From Cyanoderma ruficeps (taxonomy: Eukaryota > Chordata > Aves > Passeriformes > Timaliidae): a stretch of 64,000 nucleotides of DNA. The position numbers were made by a program, and so were the translations under genes. The notes beneath the pieces are model-generated. The model ran no database searches. It was not told the DNA's origin and saw only the letters and a list, made by a program, of their open reading frames with translations. Shown piece by piece: positions 23,301 through 36,800 of this stretch. Numbering within the stretch: position 1 is the stretch's first letter; every line of letters starts with the position of its first letter. Location of the stretch: contig VZDJ01004378.1 in assembly GCA_008694505.1 (NCBI GenBank), positions 447,508 through 511,507 on the forward strand, written 5' to 3'.

Positions 23301-26300
23301 TGTTGCAATTAAATTATTTGGTGTTTTTGATAACACCTGCTTAATATCTTCCAAGTCTCCTAAAAAAAAGCATGGATTTTCCTTGTTCAGCTTTGTGTAT
23401 ACAAAATTTGTGGTGTCTAGAAGTGATGGCTTTTAGGGCTGCTTAGGAATTACCTATTCCTCTATCAAGTTTCTCCAAAAAGGCTTCAAATGTTGTTGTC
23501 CTGTCTAGTTTACAGTATCTTGGGTGCACTGTGTGATAAGCTGGCCACTGCCACAGCCCACAGCCATACTGCCAGGGCTGTTTAAAAGGGTCAAGAGGTG
23601 CCCAGGGACTCCTCAATGTAGCTGTGTTGACTCTGGATCAGCACTTGTGTTTGTCATTGACCCCTCTGCATTCTGGGCTCCCTTCAGAGCAGCAGCATGG
23701 GGACCTCAAGTCAGCTTCATCTGTGCACAGCAGCTGGGTTTGAGAAATCTTCACCTGGGTGTTTGTGGACCTCATTCAAAACCAAAACCTTTGGTTTCAG
23801 AAGCTCTAGGCAGTTCTGTTGTCTGGGTTGCACTTAGCTCAGGATAAGGTTGATTTACCCATCAAGGCAGACAGGGATTCCCTTCGCACAGAAATCACCA
23901 AAATTGGATTAGTATGGCACAGCAGCAGGAGGATTTTGTTCCTTTATTAGAAACATAATTCTTACTTAGCAGATCTCGCCCTGCTAAGTTGGAAGTAACC
24001 TATGTGCTGTTAAAAACTCTGGTAGGAGCCACTGTGACCTCTGGCGGGCTAAAGGTGGTGGGAGAAGTGCATCACTGTTCTCCATATGCTCCCCAGTGTG
24101 GAAAGTCTGCCCACTCCTTACTCATGGCAAGTCAAACGTTTCCTCACGAGGCCCTGATGAGTCAGCCAAACCCCATAAATGGCCCCTACCCACACAGGCA
24201 TCTTCAGTCAGAAATAGACATTTCTATTATGTAATAAAATAGTATTACAGAGCTGTTTTACAGGGTAGCTTTAGGAATAGTTTAAGCAATAAAAACCACC
24301 CGTGAAGTGTTAGAGACTCATTGCTTATACTGAATCAGAGCAGGAAATTACTTTCTTCTTAAGATATGCTCCTCTCCTGGACTTACAACTAGGCAAAGCT
24401 ATGGTAGGTGTGTCAGCTCAGCAAGACAAGAAGTTGCTGAAATTGCAGGAGAAAAGGAGATTCTTAATTCTCTTAGAATTCAGAGTAATTAAACTACACT
24501 GGAAAAAATGCTGTGACTTTGAATCCAAGCATTTGTGTTCATTATCTCTTGTTTAACTTCAGCCTAGATGATAAGCCTCACCTACTGAGACCTGGTGTCA
24601 GATTATCTGCACTGAAGAATTTTGTTACGTTTTAGGATTCCTTCCAGGCTTTATATTAATTGAGTTGTGTTTGGTTTGGAATCTAATAATGAAAAATGGT
24701 CATGGGTTATCACTAAAGAGCTCAAAATAAATTTAATTCTCACTTCAGCTGAGGAGGTAACGGTCATGACAAAAGCTTTGCTTTCTTGTGGTCTCCTGCT
24801 TAGGTACAAACTTAATATTGTTGTTATATGGTGCTTTACCCTGTGGGTGCCCCATCAGTGCATGTTGATCTCATCTGTGTACTGACTGGGTAATTAGTGA
24901 CTCTGGTCAGCAGATGATGCATTCTTTCTCTGTGTTCTCCTCTCTTGCTGACTGATACTGAGGTGTTTTGAAACTTTATTCTTCTCACATCCTTTAAAAC
25001 ACTATAAAGAACATTTTCAGGTATTTAATAGGTAGCTGTTATTATTACTGCTGTCCTTAGCAAGACAATTCAAACAGTAGTTTTCGCAAATGCCAGGTTC
25101 TGAAGTTGCACATTGCAGTCTTTGCCTTATATATGTTAGGTGTCTCTACTAGGGTGTTCCTGAAACTGCAGCTGATTCTTGCCCTCAAATTTGAAGCCAT
25201 TATGTCTCCAAATATCAAGACCTCATAACTTAGACTGGTTATACTTTGTTATTTTAATTAACCTAATGGAATGGAGTAAGTAAAAGAAAAACATGATATT
25301 CATTGCAATTGGGCAGATCATTAACTGGCAAAACTTCAGCAAAGTTGCATCAGTTTACAGGGTGAGGCTTTTAGATGCTAGAGAAATTACCTCTGAGAAG
25401 ATTTTATGTTGCTTACATTATGTATATAATTGTTTGCTGTACATTGCTGCTAATTGATCATCCAAAATCATGATTAGCAATTTAGAAATCATTAAAAACG
25501 TTACACATTTGAACACTTTGATCTTTCTTTTTGACAATCCTTTGATTGACATTTATGTTGTCACTCTGAAACATGCATAGTTACATAAGCATCAGTCACA
25601 AAATCTGCTTTTCGTGTCTGCTTAAAAGCCACAGCTACCCCTTTTGCTTCATAACTGTGGCACTGGAGCCTGTTGTACTAGATGGTGGAATGAGTTTGTG
25701 ATTTGATTCACCAGAGATGGTTTCCCTTCAGTCCTCCTGTAACGTTCAGGTGACTCCACAGTGAGTGTGGCCAGAACAGCCATGCAGGCTGTGTTTGTTT
25801 GTTGCTTCTGCAGTTCTGGTCAGGTTTCCCTGGGGGGATAAAGCAGTTCAGCAAGAATAGTGAAATGACATATACTTGAACTAGGAGCACATGGCACCAG
25901 TAAAACTTCCATCCTTAGTGGTTTGGCAGTGGATCATTTGGGAATTAGGGATGAAAGCAACAGATGTTATGCATTCAAGCACCTGGATAAAGAAATGAAA
26001 CTACATATATTAAGCAAAATGGTGAAACATGCATTTGTCTGTGATGTTCCAGTCTACTCAGATAAGGTAAAGTTTGTTTTTAAATGGAAATATGGCTTGG
26101 CATAACATGACAAAGCCATAAAGGCCCTTGTGGCCACGTTACATCTGGGTCAGATGTATTTGATGTTCTTACTTTGATCTCCTGTCTAATCAGTGTGTTT
26201 TCAGCTTAGATCTGGAATCCACGTCTCTTGTAAACATGAACAATTCCCAGACCTTTTGATCTGCAAAATGACTCATTCTTCCACAACTCTACTCCAGGAC

Positions 26301-28577
26301 AGCAGAGAGAAGTGATTCCTCTTCCTAGGGGTTTCTTTGGCAGGCTCCCCTGAGACATATAAAGCTGTCTCCAAATAAAACTAAAGAGGCTAAACAAGGT
26401 CTCCACTGGATCTCTAGGACCTTTTTCTTTGACATTCTTCCCCTGGCTTTCGTCAGGACTTAAAAACTTGGATAAAGTTTGCTATGATGGCTGGATTACT
26501 TTACTGCGTTACCTGGGACTTGTTGGGTAAGGAAACTGGGACTGTAAAGTAAGACAGGAAATAATGGATTGTACAGAGGCTGATGAATTCTGAAGGAAGC
26601 AACGAAACTGCAAGAAAGTGCAAGACCATGAAAGTGCAAGACAAGGTTGGGCAGAGGGAGAACAGAGACAGCAGAACCAAGGCAGCAGGTGGAGCTTTGA
26701 GATGAGCTAGGCGAGGTCATGAGGTGCCCTGGGCCAGGATGTTGCAACTGGCTGAGGAGTTTGGAGAAGAAATTAGAAATCTGTACTGCTGGGATCAAGA
26801 CCTGTGGGTGGAGAGGAGTGGTGGGATGTGAGTGAGAGTGGAGCCAGGCTTCCTCAACGGGCCAAGGCAGGGGTAACTTAACCCTTTACTGCCCAGCCTT
26901 CTACAGGGAGAGCAGGACTGGACCGGAGGAAAATAGAAACAAACTTCAGAGGAAGGGATGTGGAAAAGACAAGGCTGAGGCCAGCCCAGAGGGACTGGGA
27001 GCTCTAGCAAAAATGGGTGAGAAGTGGTGGCCACTAATAACATTCTTCACCATATGACTACTCTCCTGACCTTCACCATGCATCCTCACCACCTTTTGTG
27101 GTGCTAACTGGTCCTGTTTCTTTCAGAGCTCATGAAAATCTCTCACTCTCTTCTATAAATTTAAGGAATTAGGTTTTATATTAAAGCCCCCCAACATTAG
27201 TCTTATTAAAAGTGTGAAGATTAATTTCAATTGCAAGAGATATTCTTTTTTTTGGAAGCTTACAGCCATTTTGGAAAAACATTTTTTCTCACCTGTCTCT
27301 ATCCCATTCAAACTGCAAGTACTAAATAAGATATGAGTCTTACTAAAAATAGGATGACACCATGTAAGGAAAGACAATGCCAATGCACTTACAGGAGCCT
27401 GAATTACAATAACACTTCTTACTTTGCCCACGATTTCTATTTCTGTGTGCTGCTTCTATGGTGCTTCTTTTGTGTAATATATTCAGAATATGGGTAGGAG
27501 CTGTGAACTATTTTTAGTATGTGATACTACACATGCAAGCAATGGATCACGTTTATGAACAGAGGAGGATTCTGCAGAAGATGTCTCATTAGGTGCTATT
27601 AAAAGTATATAACTCACAAATAATGTAAAATGCAGCAGCCTTCCACGACAGCAAGGCACAAAACCTGTTTGTGTTGTAAGCAGAAAGCAGAGCTGCATTT
27701 TTCTAATTCATGGGTTTCATGGGTTCTGTCCTCCTTCTAAACTATTTTGACACAAAGTCACTTCACGGGCACAAATCTAATTTTTTACTTTGGTTTCCTA
27801 GTTAAATGCCTTTCTGTTTATTTTCTTCAATAGAGGAAAAGCCAATGTTTATGTGTTATTTCTTTAATGTGCTTTCATCTGAAAAGCACTTACTGAGCTG
27901 TGCCAGAAAGGTGTGATGTGTCATTCTTGAGTATTTCAGTGGCTGCATATCTGTGACCTGTGGCATCCAGGGGGTGGTTGAAATCAAGGCTGATGAGTTT
28001 GCCTGGCATGGCTGTCATATCGTGCACAAATCAGTGCTTAAAATATGCTGTGTGGGCCACGTCAAGGCACCCCTGCTGCCATTTCCCTTGCTGAAGGTGC
28101 CACTTGCTCATCAGGCCATTTTTAGCTTTTGGCTGGAAAACTGCTGGGCTTACTGAAAGCCTCGGGGAGTTCCCTGGCTGTTTTCCATTGGAGAAACCTA
28201 CATCCTGTTATTGGGGAGCTTTTCCCTTTGCAAAGTGAAAGAAGTCTGGGAATGTAATGTTTATCTGTTCTGAACTCTTTCTGGCTCATGTATGTCTATG
28301 AACAGTAAGTGCCTAAATAAAAAGGAAGAGCTATCTAGTAGGGTGCTGATTTACAAACCAACACAGAGGGAACAGCACTAAGAAGTCTGTATGCATGATG
28401 TAAATATATGCATGTGTATAAATGTATTAAACACTGCGTGTGATGGATCCTAAAATAATCACCCTTCAGGCCAAAACCATTTACATTCCTAACAGAAGAT
28501 TTCTTGCATGTGCCTATCTTTACCTATTTCTACACAGCACATACGTGAGTGTCTCTGTTGTTGAGCTGTGTCACACA
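17311..28577. other. Intergenic, no gene identified
   Basis: This is unique sequence with chance ORFs; the longest, 178 codons on the minus strand at 21657-22193, resembles no family and overlaps another ORF in a different frame. It contains a TATAAAAGC at about 17784, the AP-1/CArG pair near 24160, and two copies of GAAAGTGCAAGAC (26614 and 26630). No repeats of recognised family were seen. Confidence 0.65.
24158..24182. promoter_or_regulatory. Candidate AP-1 plus CArG (SRF) element
   Basis: A perfect AP-1 heptamer TGAGTCA (24158-24164) is followed eight bases later by a perfect CArG box CCATAAATGG (24173-24182). The pairing is typical of serum/immediate-early enhancers, but motif matches alone are weak evidence. 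Confidence 0.3.
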
Positions 28578-28910
28578 CCGCTGCGGGGGCCCCGACCTTT
28601 GGAGTTGTTTGCGGCCGCCGAGGTCTCCCGGGAGCCGCGCCGCCGCTAGAGGGAAGTGCGGCTCTGTGCCGGAGCGGCGGCGGTCAGGGGCTCACCAGCA
28701 CCGACATTCTGCTGCTAAAACGCGTTTGTTTAATGTTTCCTTGCCAGGTCTGGCCTATGTCTGTGGTAAGTCCGCAGAGGCAGGAGCAGGCTGTGCTTGA
28801 AGCTTTCCCTTTCACCCAGCTGGACGGCGGAGGGCAGGGACGGGGTTTCTGGTGGGGAGCTGCTGCCCTCGCACCGACTCCTGACTGCTCAGTAGGAAGG
28901 CGGGGGGGGG
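28578..28910. promoter_or_regulatory. CpG-island-like block, candidate promoter/first exon
   Basis: About 19 CpG dinucleotides fall in the first 150 bases, with more up to 28905, in a window that is otherwise CpG-poor. It contains GGCCGCC/GCCGCGCCGCCGC-type GC boxes and a near-consensus CTCF motif. It ends close to a strong splice donor, GTG|GTAAGT (donor at 28766). No protein-coding match was recognised: the 125-codon and 85-codon ORFs here follow from low stop frequency in GC-rich DNA. It could be the promoter of an unannotated noncoding RNA, an alternative distal promoter, or an insulator. Confidence 0.5.
28643..28657 (+). promoter_or_regulatory. Candidate CTCF binding site
   Basis: CCGCTAGAGGGAAGT matches the CTCF core CCRSYAGRKGGCRSY at 14 of 15 positions; the single departure is A for C at position 12. 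It sits inside the CpG-rich block. Confidence 0.4.
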
Positions 28911-31900
28911 TCCCCAAAACCTCCTCCTGTCCCCTGGACATGTGATTCTAGAGACCTAAAAGTGCTGCTCCAGTGGTGTGCACAGGGAAACCTGCTAAGA
29001 ACATGGAATCTGGTCAGGCAAAACTTTAACCCATGCACATCCCCATTATTTCCATAATGCCAAGACAAGTATATGCACACTTGGCTTCAGAAAGAGCCCA
29101 TTCAATGATACTTCTTCAAATGGTAAAGAAACAGTTATTTCAGTTTTTATGAAAAGGAGAGAGTTTAAAATGTGTATGCATTATCTGGATATATTTGGGA
29201 TATAACATTCCCTCAAGCAGTTATGATATTTGTTCAGAAACAGTGGATAAAGTACACTTGGATTCCGGATAGAGCTGAGACACCTGGTTTGTATCCACTG
29301 TTGTTTTCATGTCCCATAAGTTTATTAAAGAGATGTGACAGCTTAAAAGAGTAAACCCATGTGGATGAAATCCTTTGCTTCCCTTGGGGCCAAGAGAAGG
29401 ACTCTGAGCTCAGAGATATAGTAGTAACAATACTAATACCTTTTCCATTTCTTTTCAGGGTAAATGCTACTGTCTTCCCCTTTTGTGGGATATTTTATTG
29501 TGGCTGAGTATAGTTCCAAGTCCCTGGAACATGGTTAAAAAATGCTAGAAGTCTTGTCACCTTTCCAATTACTCACAGCTTGCTTTACTGTACTTTCCCA
29601 GTATTTTGTTCCCTATAGCTACCCAAAGCTCTAAAAGTCCCTTGAAAACTTTTGGGAATAGTCCAGCTTAAAAATCAGCGAAGTCAGTTAGGAATGTTTC
29701 ACTGATTTAATTTAATTTGAATAAATCTTCCATCCTGCTTTAAAACTTTGTAATCTTTGTCATGTTTTTCATTTGTGAGATGGAGAAGCATGCTGATGTC
29801 TTTAATGTGTTTAACTGCCTCAGCACTCTCAAAACCTCAGCTAAGCAGCAAAGCCAAGGACCAGGCTCTAAGAGCACCCTCCCTGGCCTCAAATCACACT
29901 GGAGATTTGTTTGTTTGTAGAAATCAACCTGAAGACTTCTTCATCTGACCTCTGGCTGAGTTTGACCTATGTGATGGATGAGGTGTCTGACTCTGCAGCT
30001 TTCAAAAGGTCTGGCCTCACTGTGGGAGCTCACAGTGTACAGGGGTGCTGGGTTGGAGGTTCCCAGTCAGGAGCTGGCTGACAGGTAGGAGCCTCTCTGC
30101 TGGGGCAAGGGACCGGTAATTAGGGACTCCCATTCTCTCTGGTTTGTGCAGTTCTAATCTGAGTTATATTCAGGGAGAAGTATTGGGGAAATCTGCAAGA
30201 TTATTTAGGAGCTTCCCAGAAACCAGATGATATAAGAAAATCAGCTGGAAATCCCTTTTCTTAACAAAAGAAGAAGAAAAAAAAATAGGCAGGAGATTGC
30301 AGGTCAAAAGTGCAGTGTCATAATAGGCAGCAGTGTGTCCAGGAAGGGGAAAGTGAGGACAGCCTAGGAACAGCTCTTATAAAAGTCATAGGAGAGGGAA
30401 TCCCCTGAGCTCCAATTTATATAAGGAAATTCCAGAGGGCAGGAAGCAAACACTGTGGTTCAGTCACAGTGAGAAATAGGGCTTTTGTGGCTTTCTGTGC
30501 TCACCTAGAGTGACTTGACGTTTTAAGTACTGAATCACGCCAGGTAGAAAGGGAATGAAAACTCCACAGTCATGTGGACCACATCCTGGCCTCTTGAATC
30601 TGGCTGGAAATATGCTACTTCTTGCACTTCCAGGGAGTCCAAGATATTGTCATTTTCTCTTTTCTGACAGTGCTTCAGAGTCATCATCAGGTGGCATGGT
30701 GGCTTTAAGCTTACACCAACCACATTACAAAACAATCTCTGAGTAACCAGGATATGGTAGAAAAGTTCCAGTCCCTGGCTTTGAGCAGGTGCTTTATAGC
30801 CTGTGCTATGCACATCCTACACCATCCTACTCATATCCACGCTAAGCAACATGCACCATTTCCCTCTTTTCACTTATTTATCTTTGTGCCTTTTTATTGG
30901 GGTGTTTTCTCTGCTGCTTGGATACATATTTGTGTTGGACTGTGAATAATTGTCATGCTTGGTTTCTTGCTTGTTTGGCATAATTGTTCTCCTTCATTTA
31001 AAAAAAAATTAAAATGAATATAAGGAAGAACTAAGGTGACTGCAAAGCAGGTTGTTTTTCGTTTCCTCATTTTCACTTGCTGTTTGACTTCGGTCTGCCA
31101 TTAAGGGCCAGTCACCAGTGACTGTATCTGCACACACACACAGATACATGCACAGATACAATGAACTCTTTCATTGTCAGGCTTTACAAGTAAATGGAGA
31201 GTGCTTGTGTTCATGCAGTTTGTTTGGATTCATTCATACATGCTTTTGAATGCTGCCTGTGAGCTGCTTCATGACCTCAGATGTCACACAACATCCCTCT
31301 TACATCCGACAGTTAAGTACCAAGCTGCTGAAGCATCTCTGTGTGAGGTGGATTTCAGAGTCTTTGCAAAAGAGATTTTTGCTGAAAAATTCCATAGGAG
31401 TGTTCTTCAGTAAATACTAATTTTAGTTCAGATAAAAGTATGAAAGACTTCATTTAATAGTATTGCAGAAGTCATACAGTAGTGAAAAATATAGGAAACC
31501 AAGAACTTGTTTACAGCAGGTTTTTTTAGCAGGTTGAAAGTTAAAAAGTATAAAAAATAATTATTACATAATATCAACATAATACACCTGTATATATATT
31601 TTATAGTGCAAGAGTTCAAGAAAGATCAAATTCACCAAAAATTTCATTATTTAAATATAAATGTCAATTTACAAGTGATATTGTAGCCAAGTCATACTAG
31701 TGTGGAACGACAGGACCAGGGCTTCTCTTGCTTACCATGTGGGCTTCTCTTGCTTACCACCTTTCTCCAAATTAGTTGCACTGAGTTGCAGGCAGGTATA
31801 AGCAATGCCCAACTTAATAATTTTCAAGGTAGGGTGCAAAACACAAATTTTATAACTCATAATCACAAAAGGCTGGCCTGGGGAGTGAGAAATTACCTAG

Positions 31901-33594
31901 ATACAGGGTTAGCTGAGGACATAATTGCCAGGCACACTATCATACCAGTAAAATCTGTGTATAGAATAGAACGATTTCAATTTGCATATTTGGCGCTGTT
32001 TATTTTCTCATTCCCTAAAGCATCGAGGATAGACATTTCATACCAGCCAAATGTCATAAAGCTGGCTCCTGCCTTGCACTGGCATGCTGTAAAACATGTA
32101 TTTTAAACCCTACCAGCAGTCTCTCTTCTGCTCTGTAAGTGCAGTGCCAGCTGACACCGGTCAGCCTGATCTTGCCCACTCGCAGAGTGGTTGCTGAGTA
32201 GGAGGAAGGCCAGCAGCTGGGGAGAGCATGTGCCCAGCCCAGAGCCAAGATAACATTGCTGTGAATTTATTTAAATGTGGTGGTTGATCTGACTGAAGCC
32301 ATCTGGAGACACAGTCACGCAACTTCTATTCATGTTGGAGATACGTACAGGGTGTGTATATTTAATGCTTGTGAATCTAAGGGCTGTGATCTCATACTCT
32401 GCCTGGCCACTTGGGAACAGGAGATCACTGATAGCTAAAGTCATAGTGTAATGAGTGTGAGGTCATAAGAAAATGTGGAGGAAACCTATATTCATTACAT
32501 GAACAAATATGATAGAAACAAAGTTCATCTGACACCAGTTGCTCAAAAAGTTAGCTGTTTAAATCTAAGCTGCCAAAATTCAAGTTTATTTCATTTGAGA
32601 GTACACTCATGTGCATCTGGATTCAGTTACCTAAATGTAGATCCTGTGTAATTTTAAATGCTTGTGAGACATACCACCTGTCGTTCCCAGAAACTTCAAA
32701 TATTTTGCAAATTTAGTGTCATTTGCAAGCCCCATGCTACCTCCAAATGGCTTGGAGTATCTAAGTTCTCTAAAGAAGCACAAGAACCTACAAGTATTCC
32801 TTGAATAGTTAAAAAAATTTCAACATCAAAACATCATTGTCTTAATCCGAAGCTAAATCCTACTCCTAAAAATTCAGTGACATCCATTCCAAAAAAAACA
32901 GGCTTCAAAGCTTCAGCTCTGCAAGTGTTCATCACTATGCTTGCACTAATAGCTATCAGTATCACTCTGGGTTAGTAGTGGTGAAGACTTTGAACAAGAG
33001 TAACAGGCTTGAACTAAGATGGAGGACAGCAGATCTCATTATTCTTCAAAAATATGAAGGAGTTAGATTTTTGCTTCCTTGAATGGCTCAGGAAAAAAAG
33101 AGCCTCACAACTCTTCAAATTTGGAAAGTAAAATATGTTGCTTTATATATAATGATGAATGGAACAACACACTACTCTCACACATAATAAGTTATCATCA
33201 GTTACTGAATCCAATCTGGAAGCTGGAGATGTTACTGGAGTCCTCTCTGGAATCTGTTTTTCTGCAGCATTTCATCCAGCAAGGATGAAAGACCTGCAAG
33301 ATGTCCATGAGCCTTAAGTTTCTTTCTGAAATACGGCAATTTGTGATTGATAGGAAAAGAAGGTTGAGATTTTTCCCTGGAAAAGGAACATCTATTGCGA
33401 CAATGTCATGGATAATGGCCTCTCCCATGAAGGTGTAAATCCTTGCCCACATGAGAAGGCCTCTCCTGCCCAGCTGTGTCAGTAAAGAACACTAGTGCAA
33501 TTGCAGTCTGTTCTGAAGGGGATTTTTCCTTTTAAGGGGAACTTTACACTTTTGCTCAGGTCAGTGAAGCCCTTCTGTGTCTCCTCTCCATTGG
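28911..33594. other. Intergenic, no gene identified
   Basis: Unique sequence. It contains a short CA run near 31132, the 22-bp duplication at 31719 and an incidental 134-codon + ORF at 31702-32106 that begins in the duplication and shows no domain. Confidence 0.65.
31719..31762 (+). repeat. 22-bp tandem duplication
   Basis: GGGCTTCTCTTGCTTACCA at 31719 recurs directly at 31741, with differences only in the last bases of the unit. Confidence 0.95.
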
Positions 33595-33850
33595 TGTGGC
33601 ATTTGACTACTTGTAGTAGTAAGGTCTGGATCATTGAGGGTTTCACTGCATACTTGCTTTTCCAGGTCATTCATGAAGATGTTAAATAAAACTAGTTCCA
33701 GGATCTGTACCTGGGGATACTCTAGTATTTTCTCCATCCTATAAATGACACTTAAGCCCTATTTTGCTTTCTTACTTTTAACCAGCTGTCAAACTCTTAA
33801 GTAGTGCTTCTTCCAGAACAGTGGCATCCTGATAACCTTTGGTGTAGAAG
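33595..33850 (-). mobile_element. Old CR1 LINE fragment (5'/internal region), antisense
   Basis: The plus-strand landmarks GGTCATTCATGAAGATGTTA, followed by an AATAAAACTAGTTCC block and an AACCAGCTGTCAAACTCTTA block about 100 bases later, follow antisense internal CR1 sequence. Similarity is patchy and the edges are uncertain. Confidence 0.55.
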
Positions 33851-36800
33851 AGCTTTTAGTAAGTTTGGTTTTTTTGCACTGCTTGTTGTGTTACTACGTG
33901 TTTATTCCATCTGACCTTAATTAAGAGAGTCAAATTTCTGTGGCAGATGCTAACACTCACCAAGCAGTCATAATATCCTTTTTCATAGTCCTGCCAGGTG
34001 ATCAGCTCCCCCTAAAAGATTTTTAAATGCTGGGCTGTAAACCTTTAATGTGGCACAGAACTGCCCAGACACAGGTCTCAGGCACAGACATAAGCTTGGA
34101 TTCCATTGGGAAGTACAAAGGAGAGGAGCACCTCTGGGTGTCCTGCTCCCTAAATGTGCATGTGAACATGGCTGCTGGAGGTCACCTGATTGCTTTGTGA
34201 TGATCATGGCAATTCCCAGCTTGAGCTAAATATGGTTTAAGAAATTTAATTTGTTAATAAACATGGTGGTACTTCTCACCATTGTATCGCCATTGAATGC
34301 CACAGTATCTGTTCTGGACGTTGTGTGGAACCACACATGAAATATGCTTCATGGTGTCCATCATGACACTTTTGCTTCTATTGCATCATTTGACCATTGG
34401 TAACTCCAATTCTTTGACATGAGAAGAGTCTTGTGTCTTTGTCCCTCATCCTTTTATTGCCTTGGGTTTTACTATCAGGTAACTCATAATGGTTTTTGTG
34501 CAGCAGCTGATTTCTTAGGATGGGGTCCATTTGTATACAAAACCAATCACTCAGCCTTGGTAGGGCTGACCAATCACCTGGGTGCAGCCAGACCCTAACA
34601 AATCTCATTATTGGTTCATTCAAACATAAACACAGATGAAAGACTATTTCACACTGGTTTTTGCCTTGTTTGAGAACGCTTCATAGTCTGATATTACTAT
34701 TTTATCTTAGGTCATTTAGTCTGCAGTAACTGATGTTATTGCTTATATGGAGCTAAACCTTTAACTAAAAAAACCCCCTATGTTTCAAGCTATGATGTAT
34801 AGGGTATGTATTTTTATTTTGCATGATGTGTTTAGTAGGTGGCAGTCTGTCTCTTCCTCTCTAAATGTTCTTGAGTTATTGTCATGGTAAAACTACTCGT
34901 CTAATTTTGTAAAAGAGAGAAACAAAATGTAATTTTTACCTTGACAGAACTTTGAGATGGATGAAGAAATTTACTGAAGTGTCTTTAAAAAAGTTTCACC
35001 TTGGGACAGTAAATATAAAAGAAAGATTTAGCCTGTTGCAAGATTCAGGGGTGTTAACCCCTATGCAATTATGTACCCAGGTAGACAAAGTAATAAAACC
35101 CTGTATTTGCTAAGAAATCACCAGTGTGCTATATAGCTTTTAACAATGCGTCTGAGGAAGCTGCACAGCCCCATTATCCAAATGTCTGTAAGCTTCACAA
35201 TATTCAATGTTTTTCTCATACCATCCCTGCTAAGGACAAAGGAGAGACTGCAGAGAACCAGAAAGACATTCAAAGCACTGCTGTACAAAGACCACTGCAC
35301 TGAACTTGAATATCTGAGCTTGTTTCTGAGTTTGTTCCAGCACACAAGTTGCTGTGGCTCAGCCCTGTGTGAGCTGTGCTCCTTTGCCCTCCCTGCCACA
35401 GGGGAAGGAAGCATCCAGGAGAGGATACATCTGTCTGACACCATCAGCAGACCCACAGACTGGTGTGTACCTGCTTAGCCCTGCTCACACAGGCATCAGT
35501 CCCAGCTGATTCTGAGCAATGCCAGTTGGCCCATGCAAACTACATGGACTGCAGAACTCAGACAGGTTGCTCAGTGTCCCTGGGTGCCTCCAGGTGACAG
35601 TGCTGTGCTCTGCACAACCACCCTTCCTGCACTTGCAGTGGTCCTCAAAGCTGTGTGGCTTGTGCCTTGAGGCTGGCTGTGATAGCTAGTGGAGCTTTCT
35701 GGCGTCTGTCTTAAATCTAAGCAAATTTTGCAGCAAATTAGACCTGTCTATCACACGGTATTGAGTTCAGCGTAGAAAAAAACCCAGTCTTTTCCTAATC
35801 ATAGCTAAAGAAAACAGATAGTATTGCAACACTATAGATGTTAATCAGAAAGGGAGAGATCTGGTTTAATATTCCTCTCATCATGATGAGATTCAGATTG
35901 TCCTTCCCAGGATATTGCACTCCTCGTCAGCCTACAGACAAGACTGTGGTGATGGTCATTTACTCTACAGGCAGAATGTGAAACTGATGGGACAACAGAA
36001 AGCAGAAAAGTGTCTAAACCTGCAGGCTACTATTTATAGGTACATCCTCAGCAAGGAGAAAACTTTGTTTCTGCTTTCTGCTTCCACATTGGTCTGTTTG
36101 CTTGATCCAATGACCTATAATGAGGTAAATTCAACACAGCATGGCAGGGGTTTTATGTTTTATGAGGCAGTCATGCCAAAGTGTAGAGTGGGGTGATGTT
36201 AATCAATAGTCACCATGACTCCTAAGTTGTTTCTCTCAGTAAGAGATCGGTGAGATTGGAGATTGGTGCTAAATTATTGCTAATAGGGGTCCTTCCTGCA
36301 TGGAAAGAATGGGAGAGTGTTTAGACATAAGAATGGGATGGGATCAATGGGTTAGAACATGAAGGCAGGTGCTGAGAATGCTGGAAGACTGAACTACTGC
36401 TGCTGGTGGGGGTGGCACTGGACAAATAGGAAGTTAGAGCCAAGATGGAGCTATGTCAGTCTGGGTGTTTGCAGAGAGAATGGGATGTGCCAACACAAGG
36501 AGCAGCACAGTGGGGAACTGTTTCTTTAGGTGAAAAATGTCTGAGGAGACTCTTGATCTTCTTTTAATCTTTCTTTTTTAGTGTATGTAGCATTTTCTTT
36601 GGGAGCTGCGCATCTCACAGGCTGGGTTATATAATGGTAGTGCATCTGCTCTCTCCCCTCTATGTTGGGTCATGTGAAAAGGGAAGGATCTGTCCATGAT
36701 GCTGCTATCCCAGCTCTGGTCCCTTCCAGTGGTTTCTTGGCCATCAGGGTCTTGGTTTCAAGGCTGTTGCCCTAGCTCCTGCTTGTCTCTGCACCCCACA

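Noticed and set aside
28549..28945. 125-codon, 83-codon (+) and 85-codon (-) ORFs over the CpG island
   Set aside because: GC-rich DNA lacks stops in several frames at once; no conserved protein motif. The regulatory reading is kept instead.
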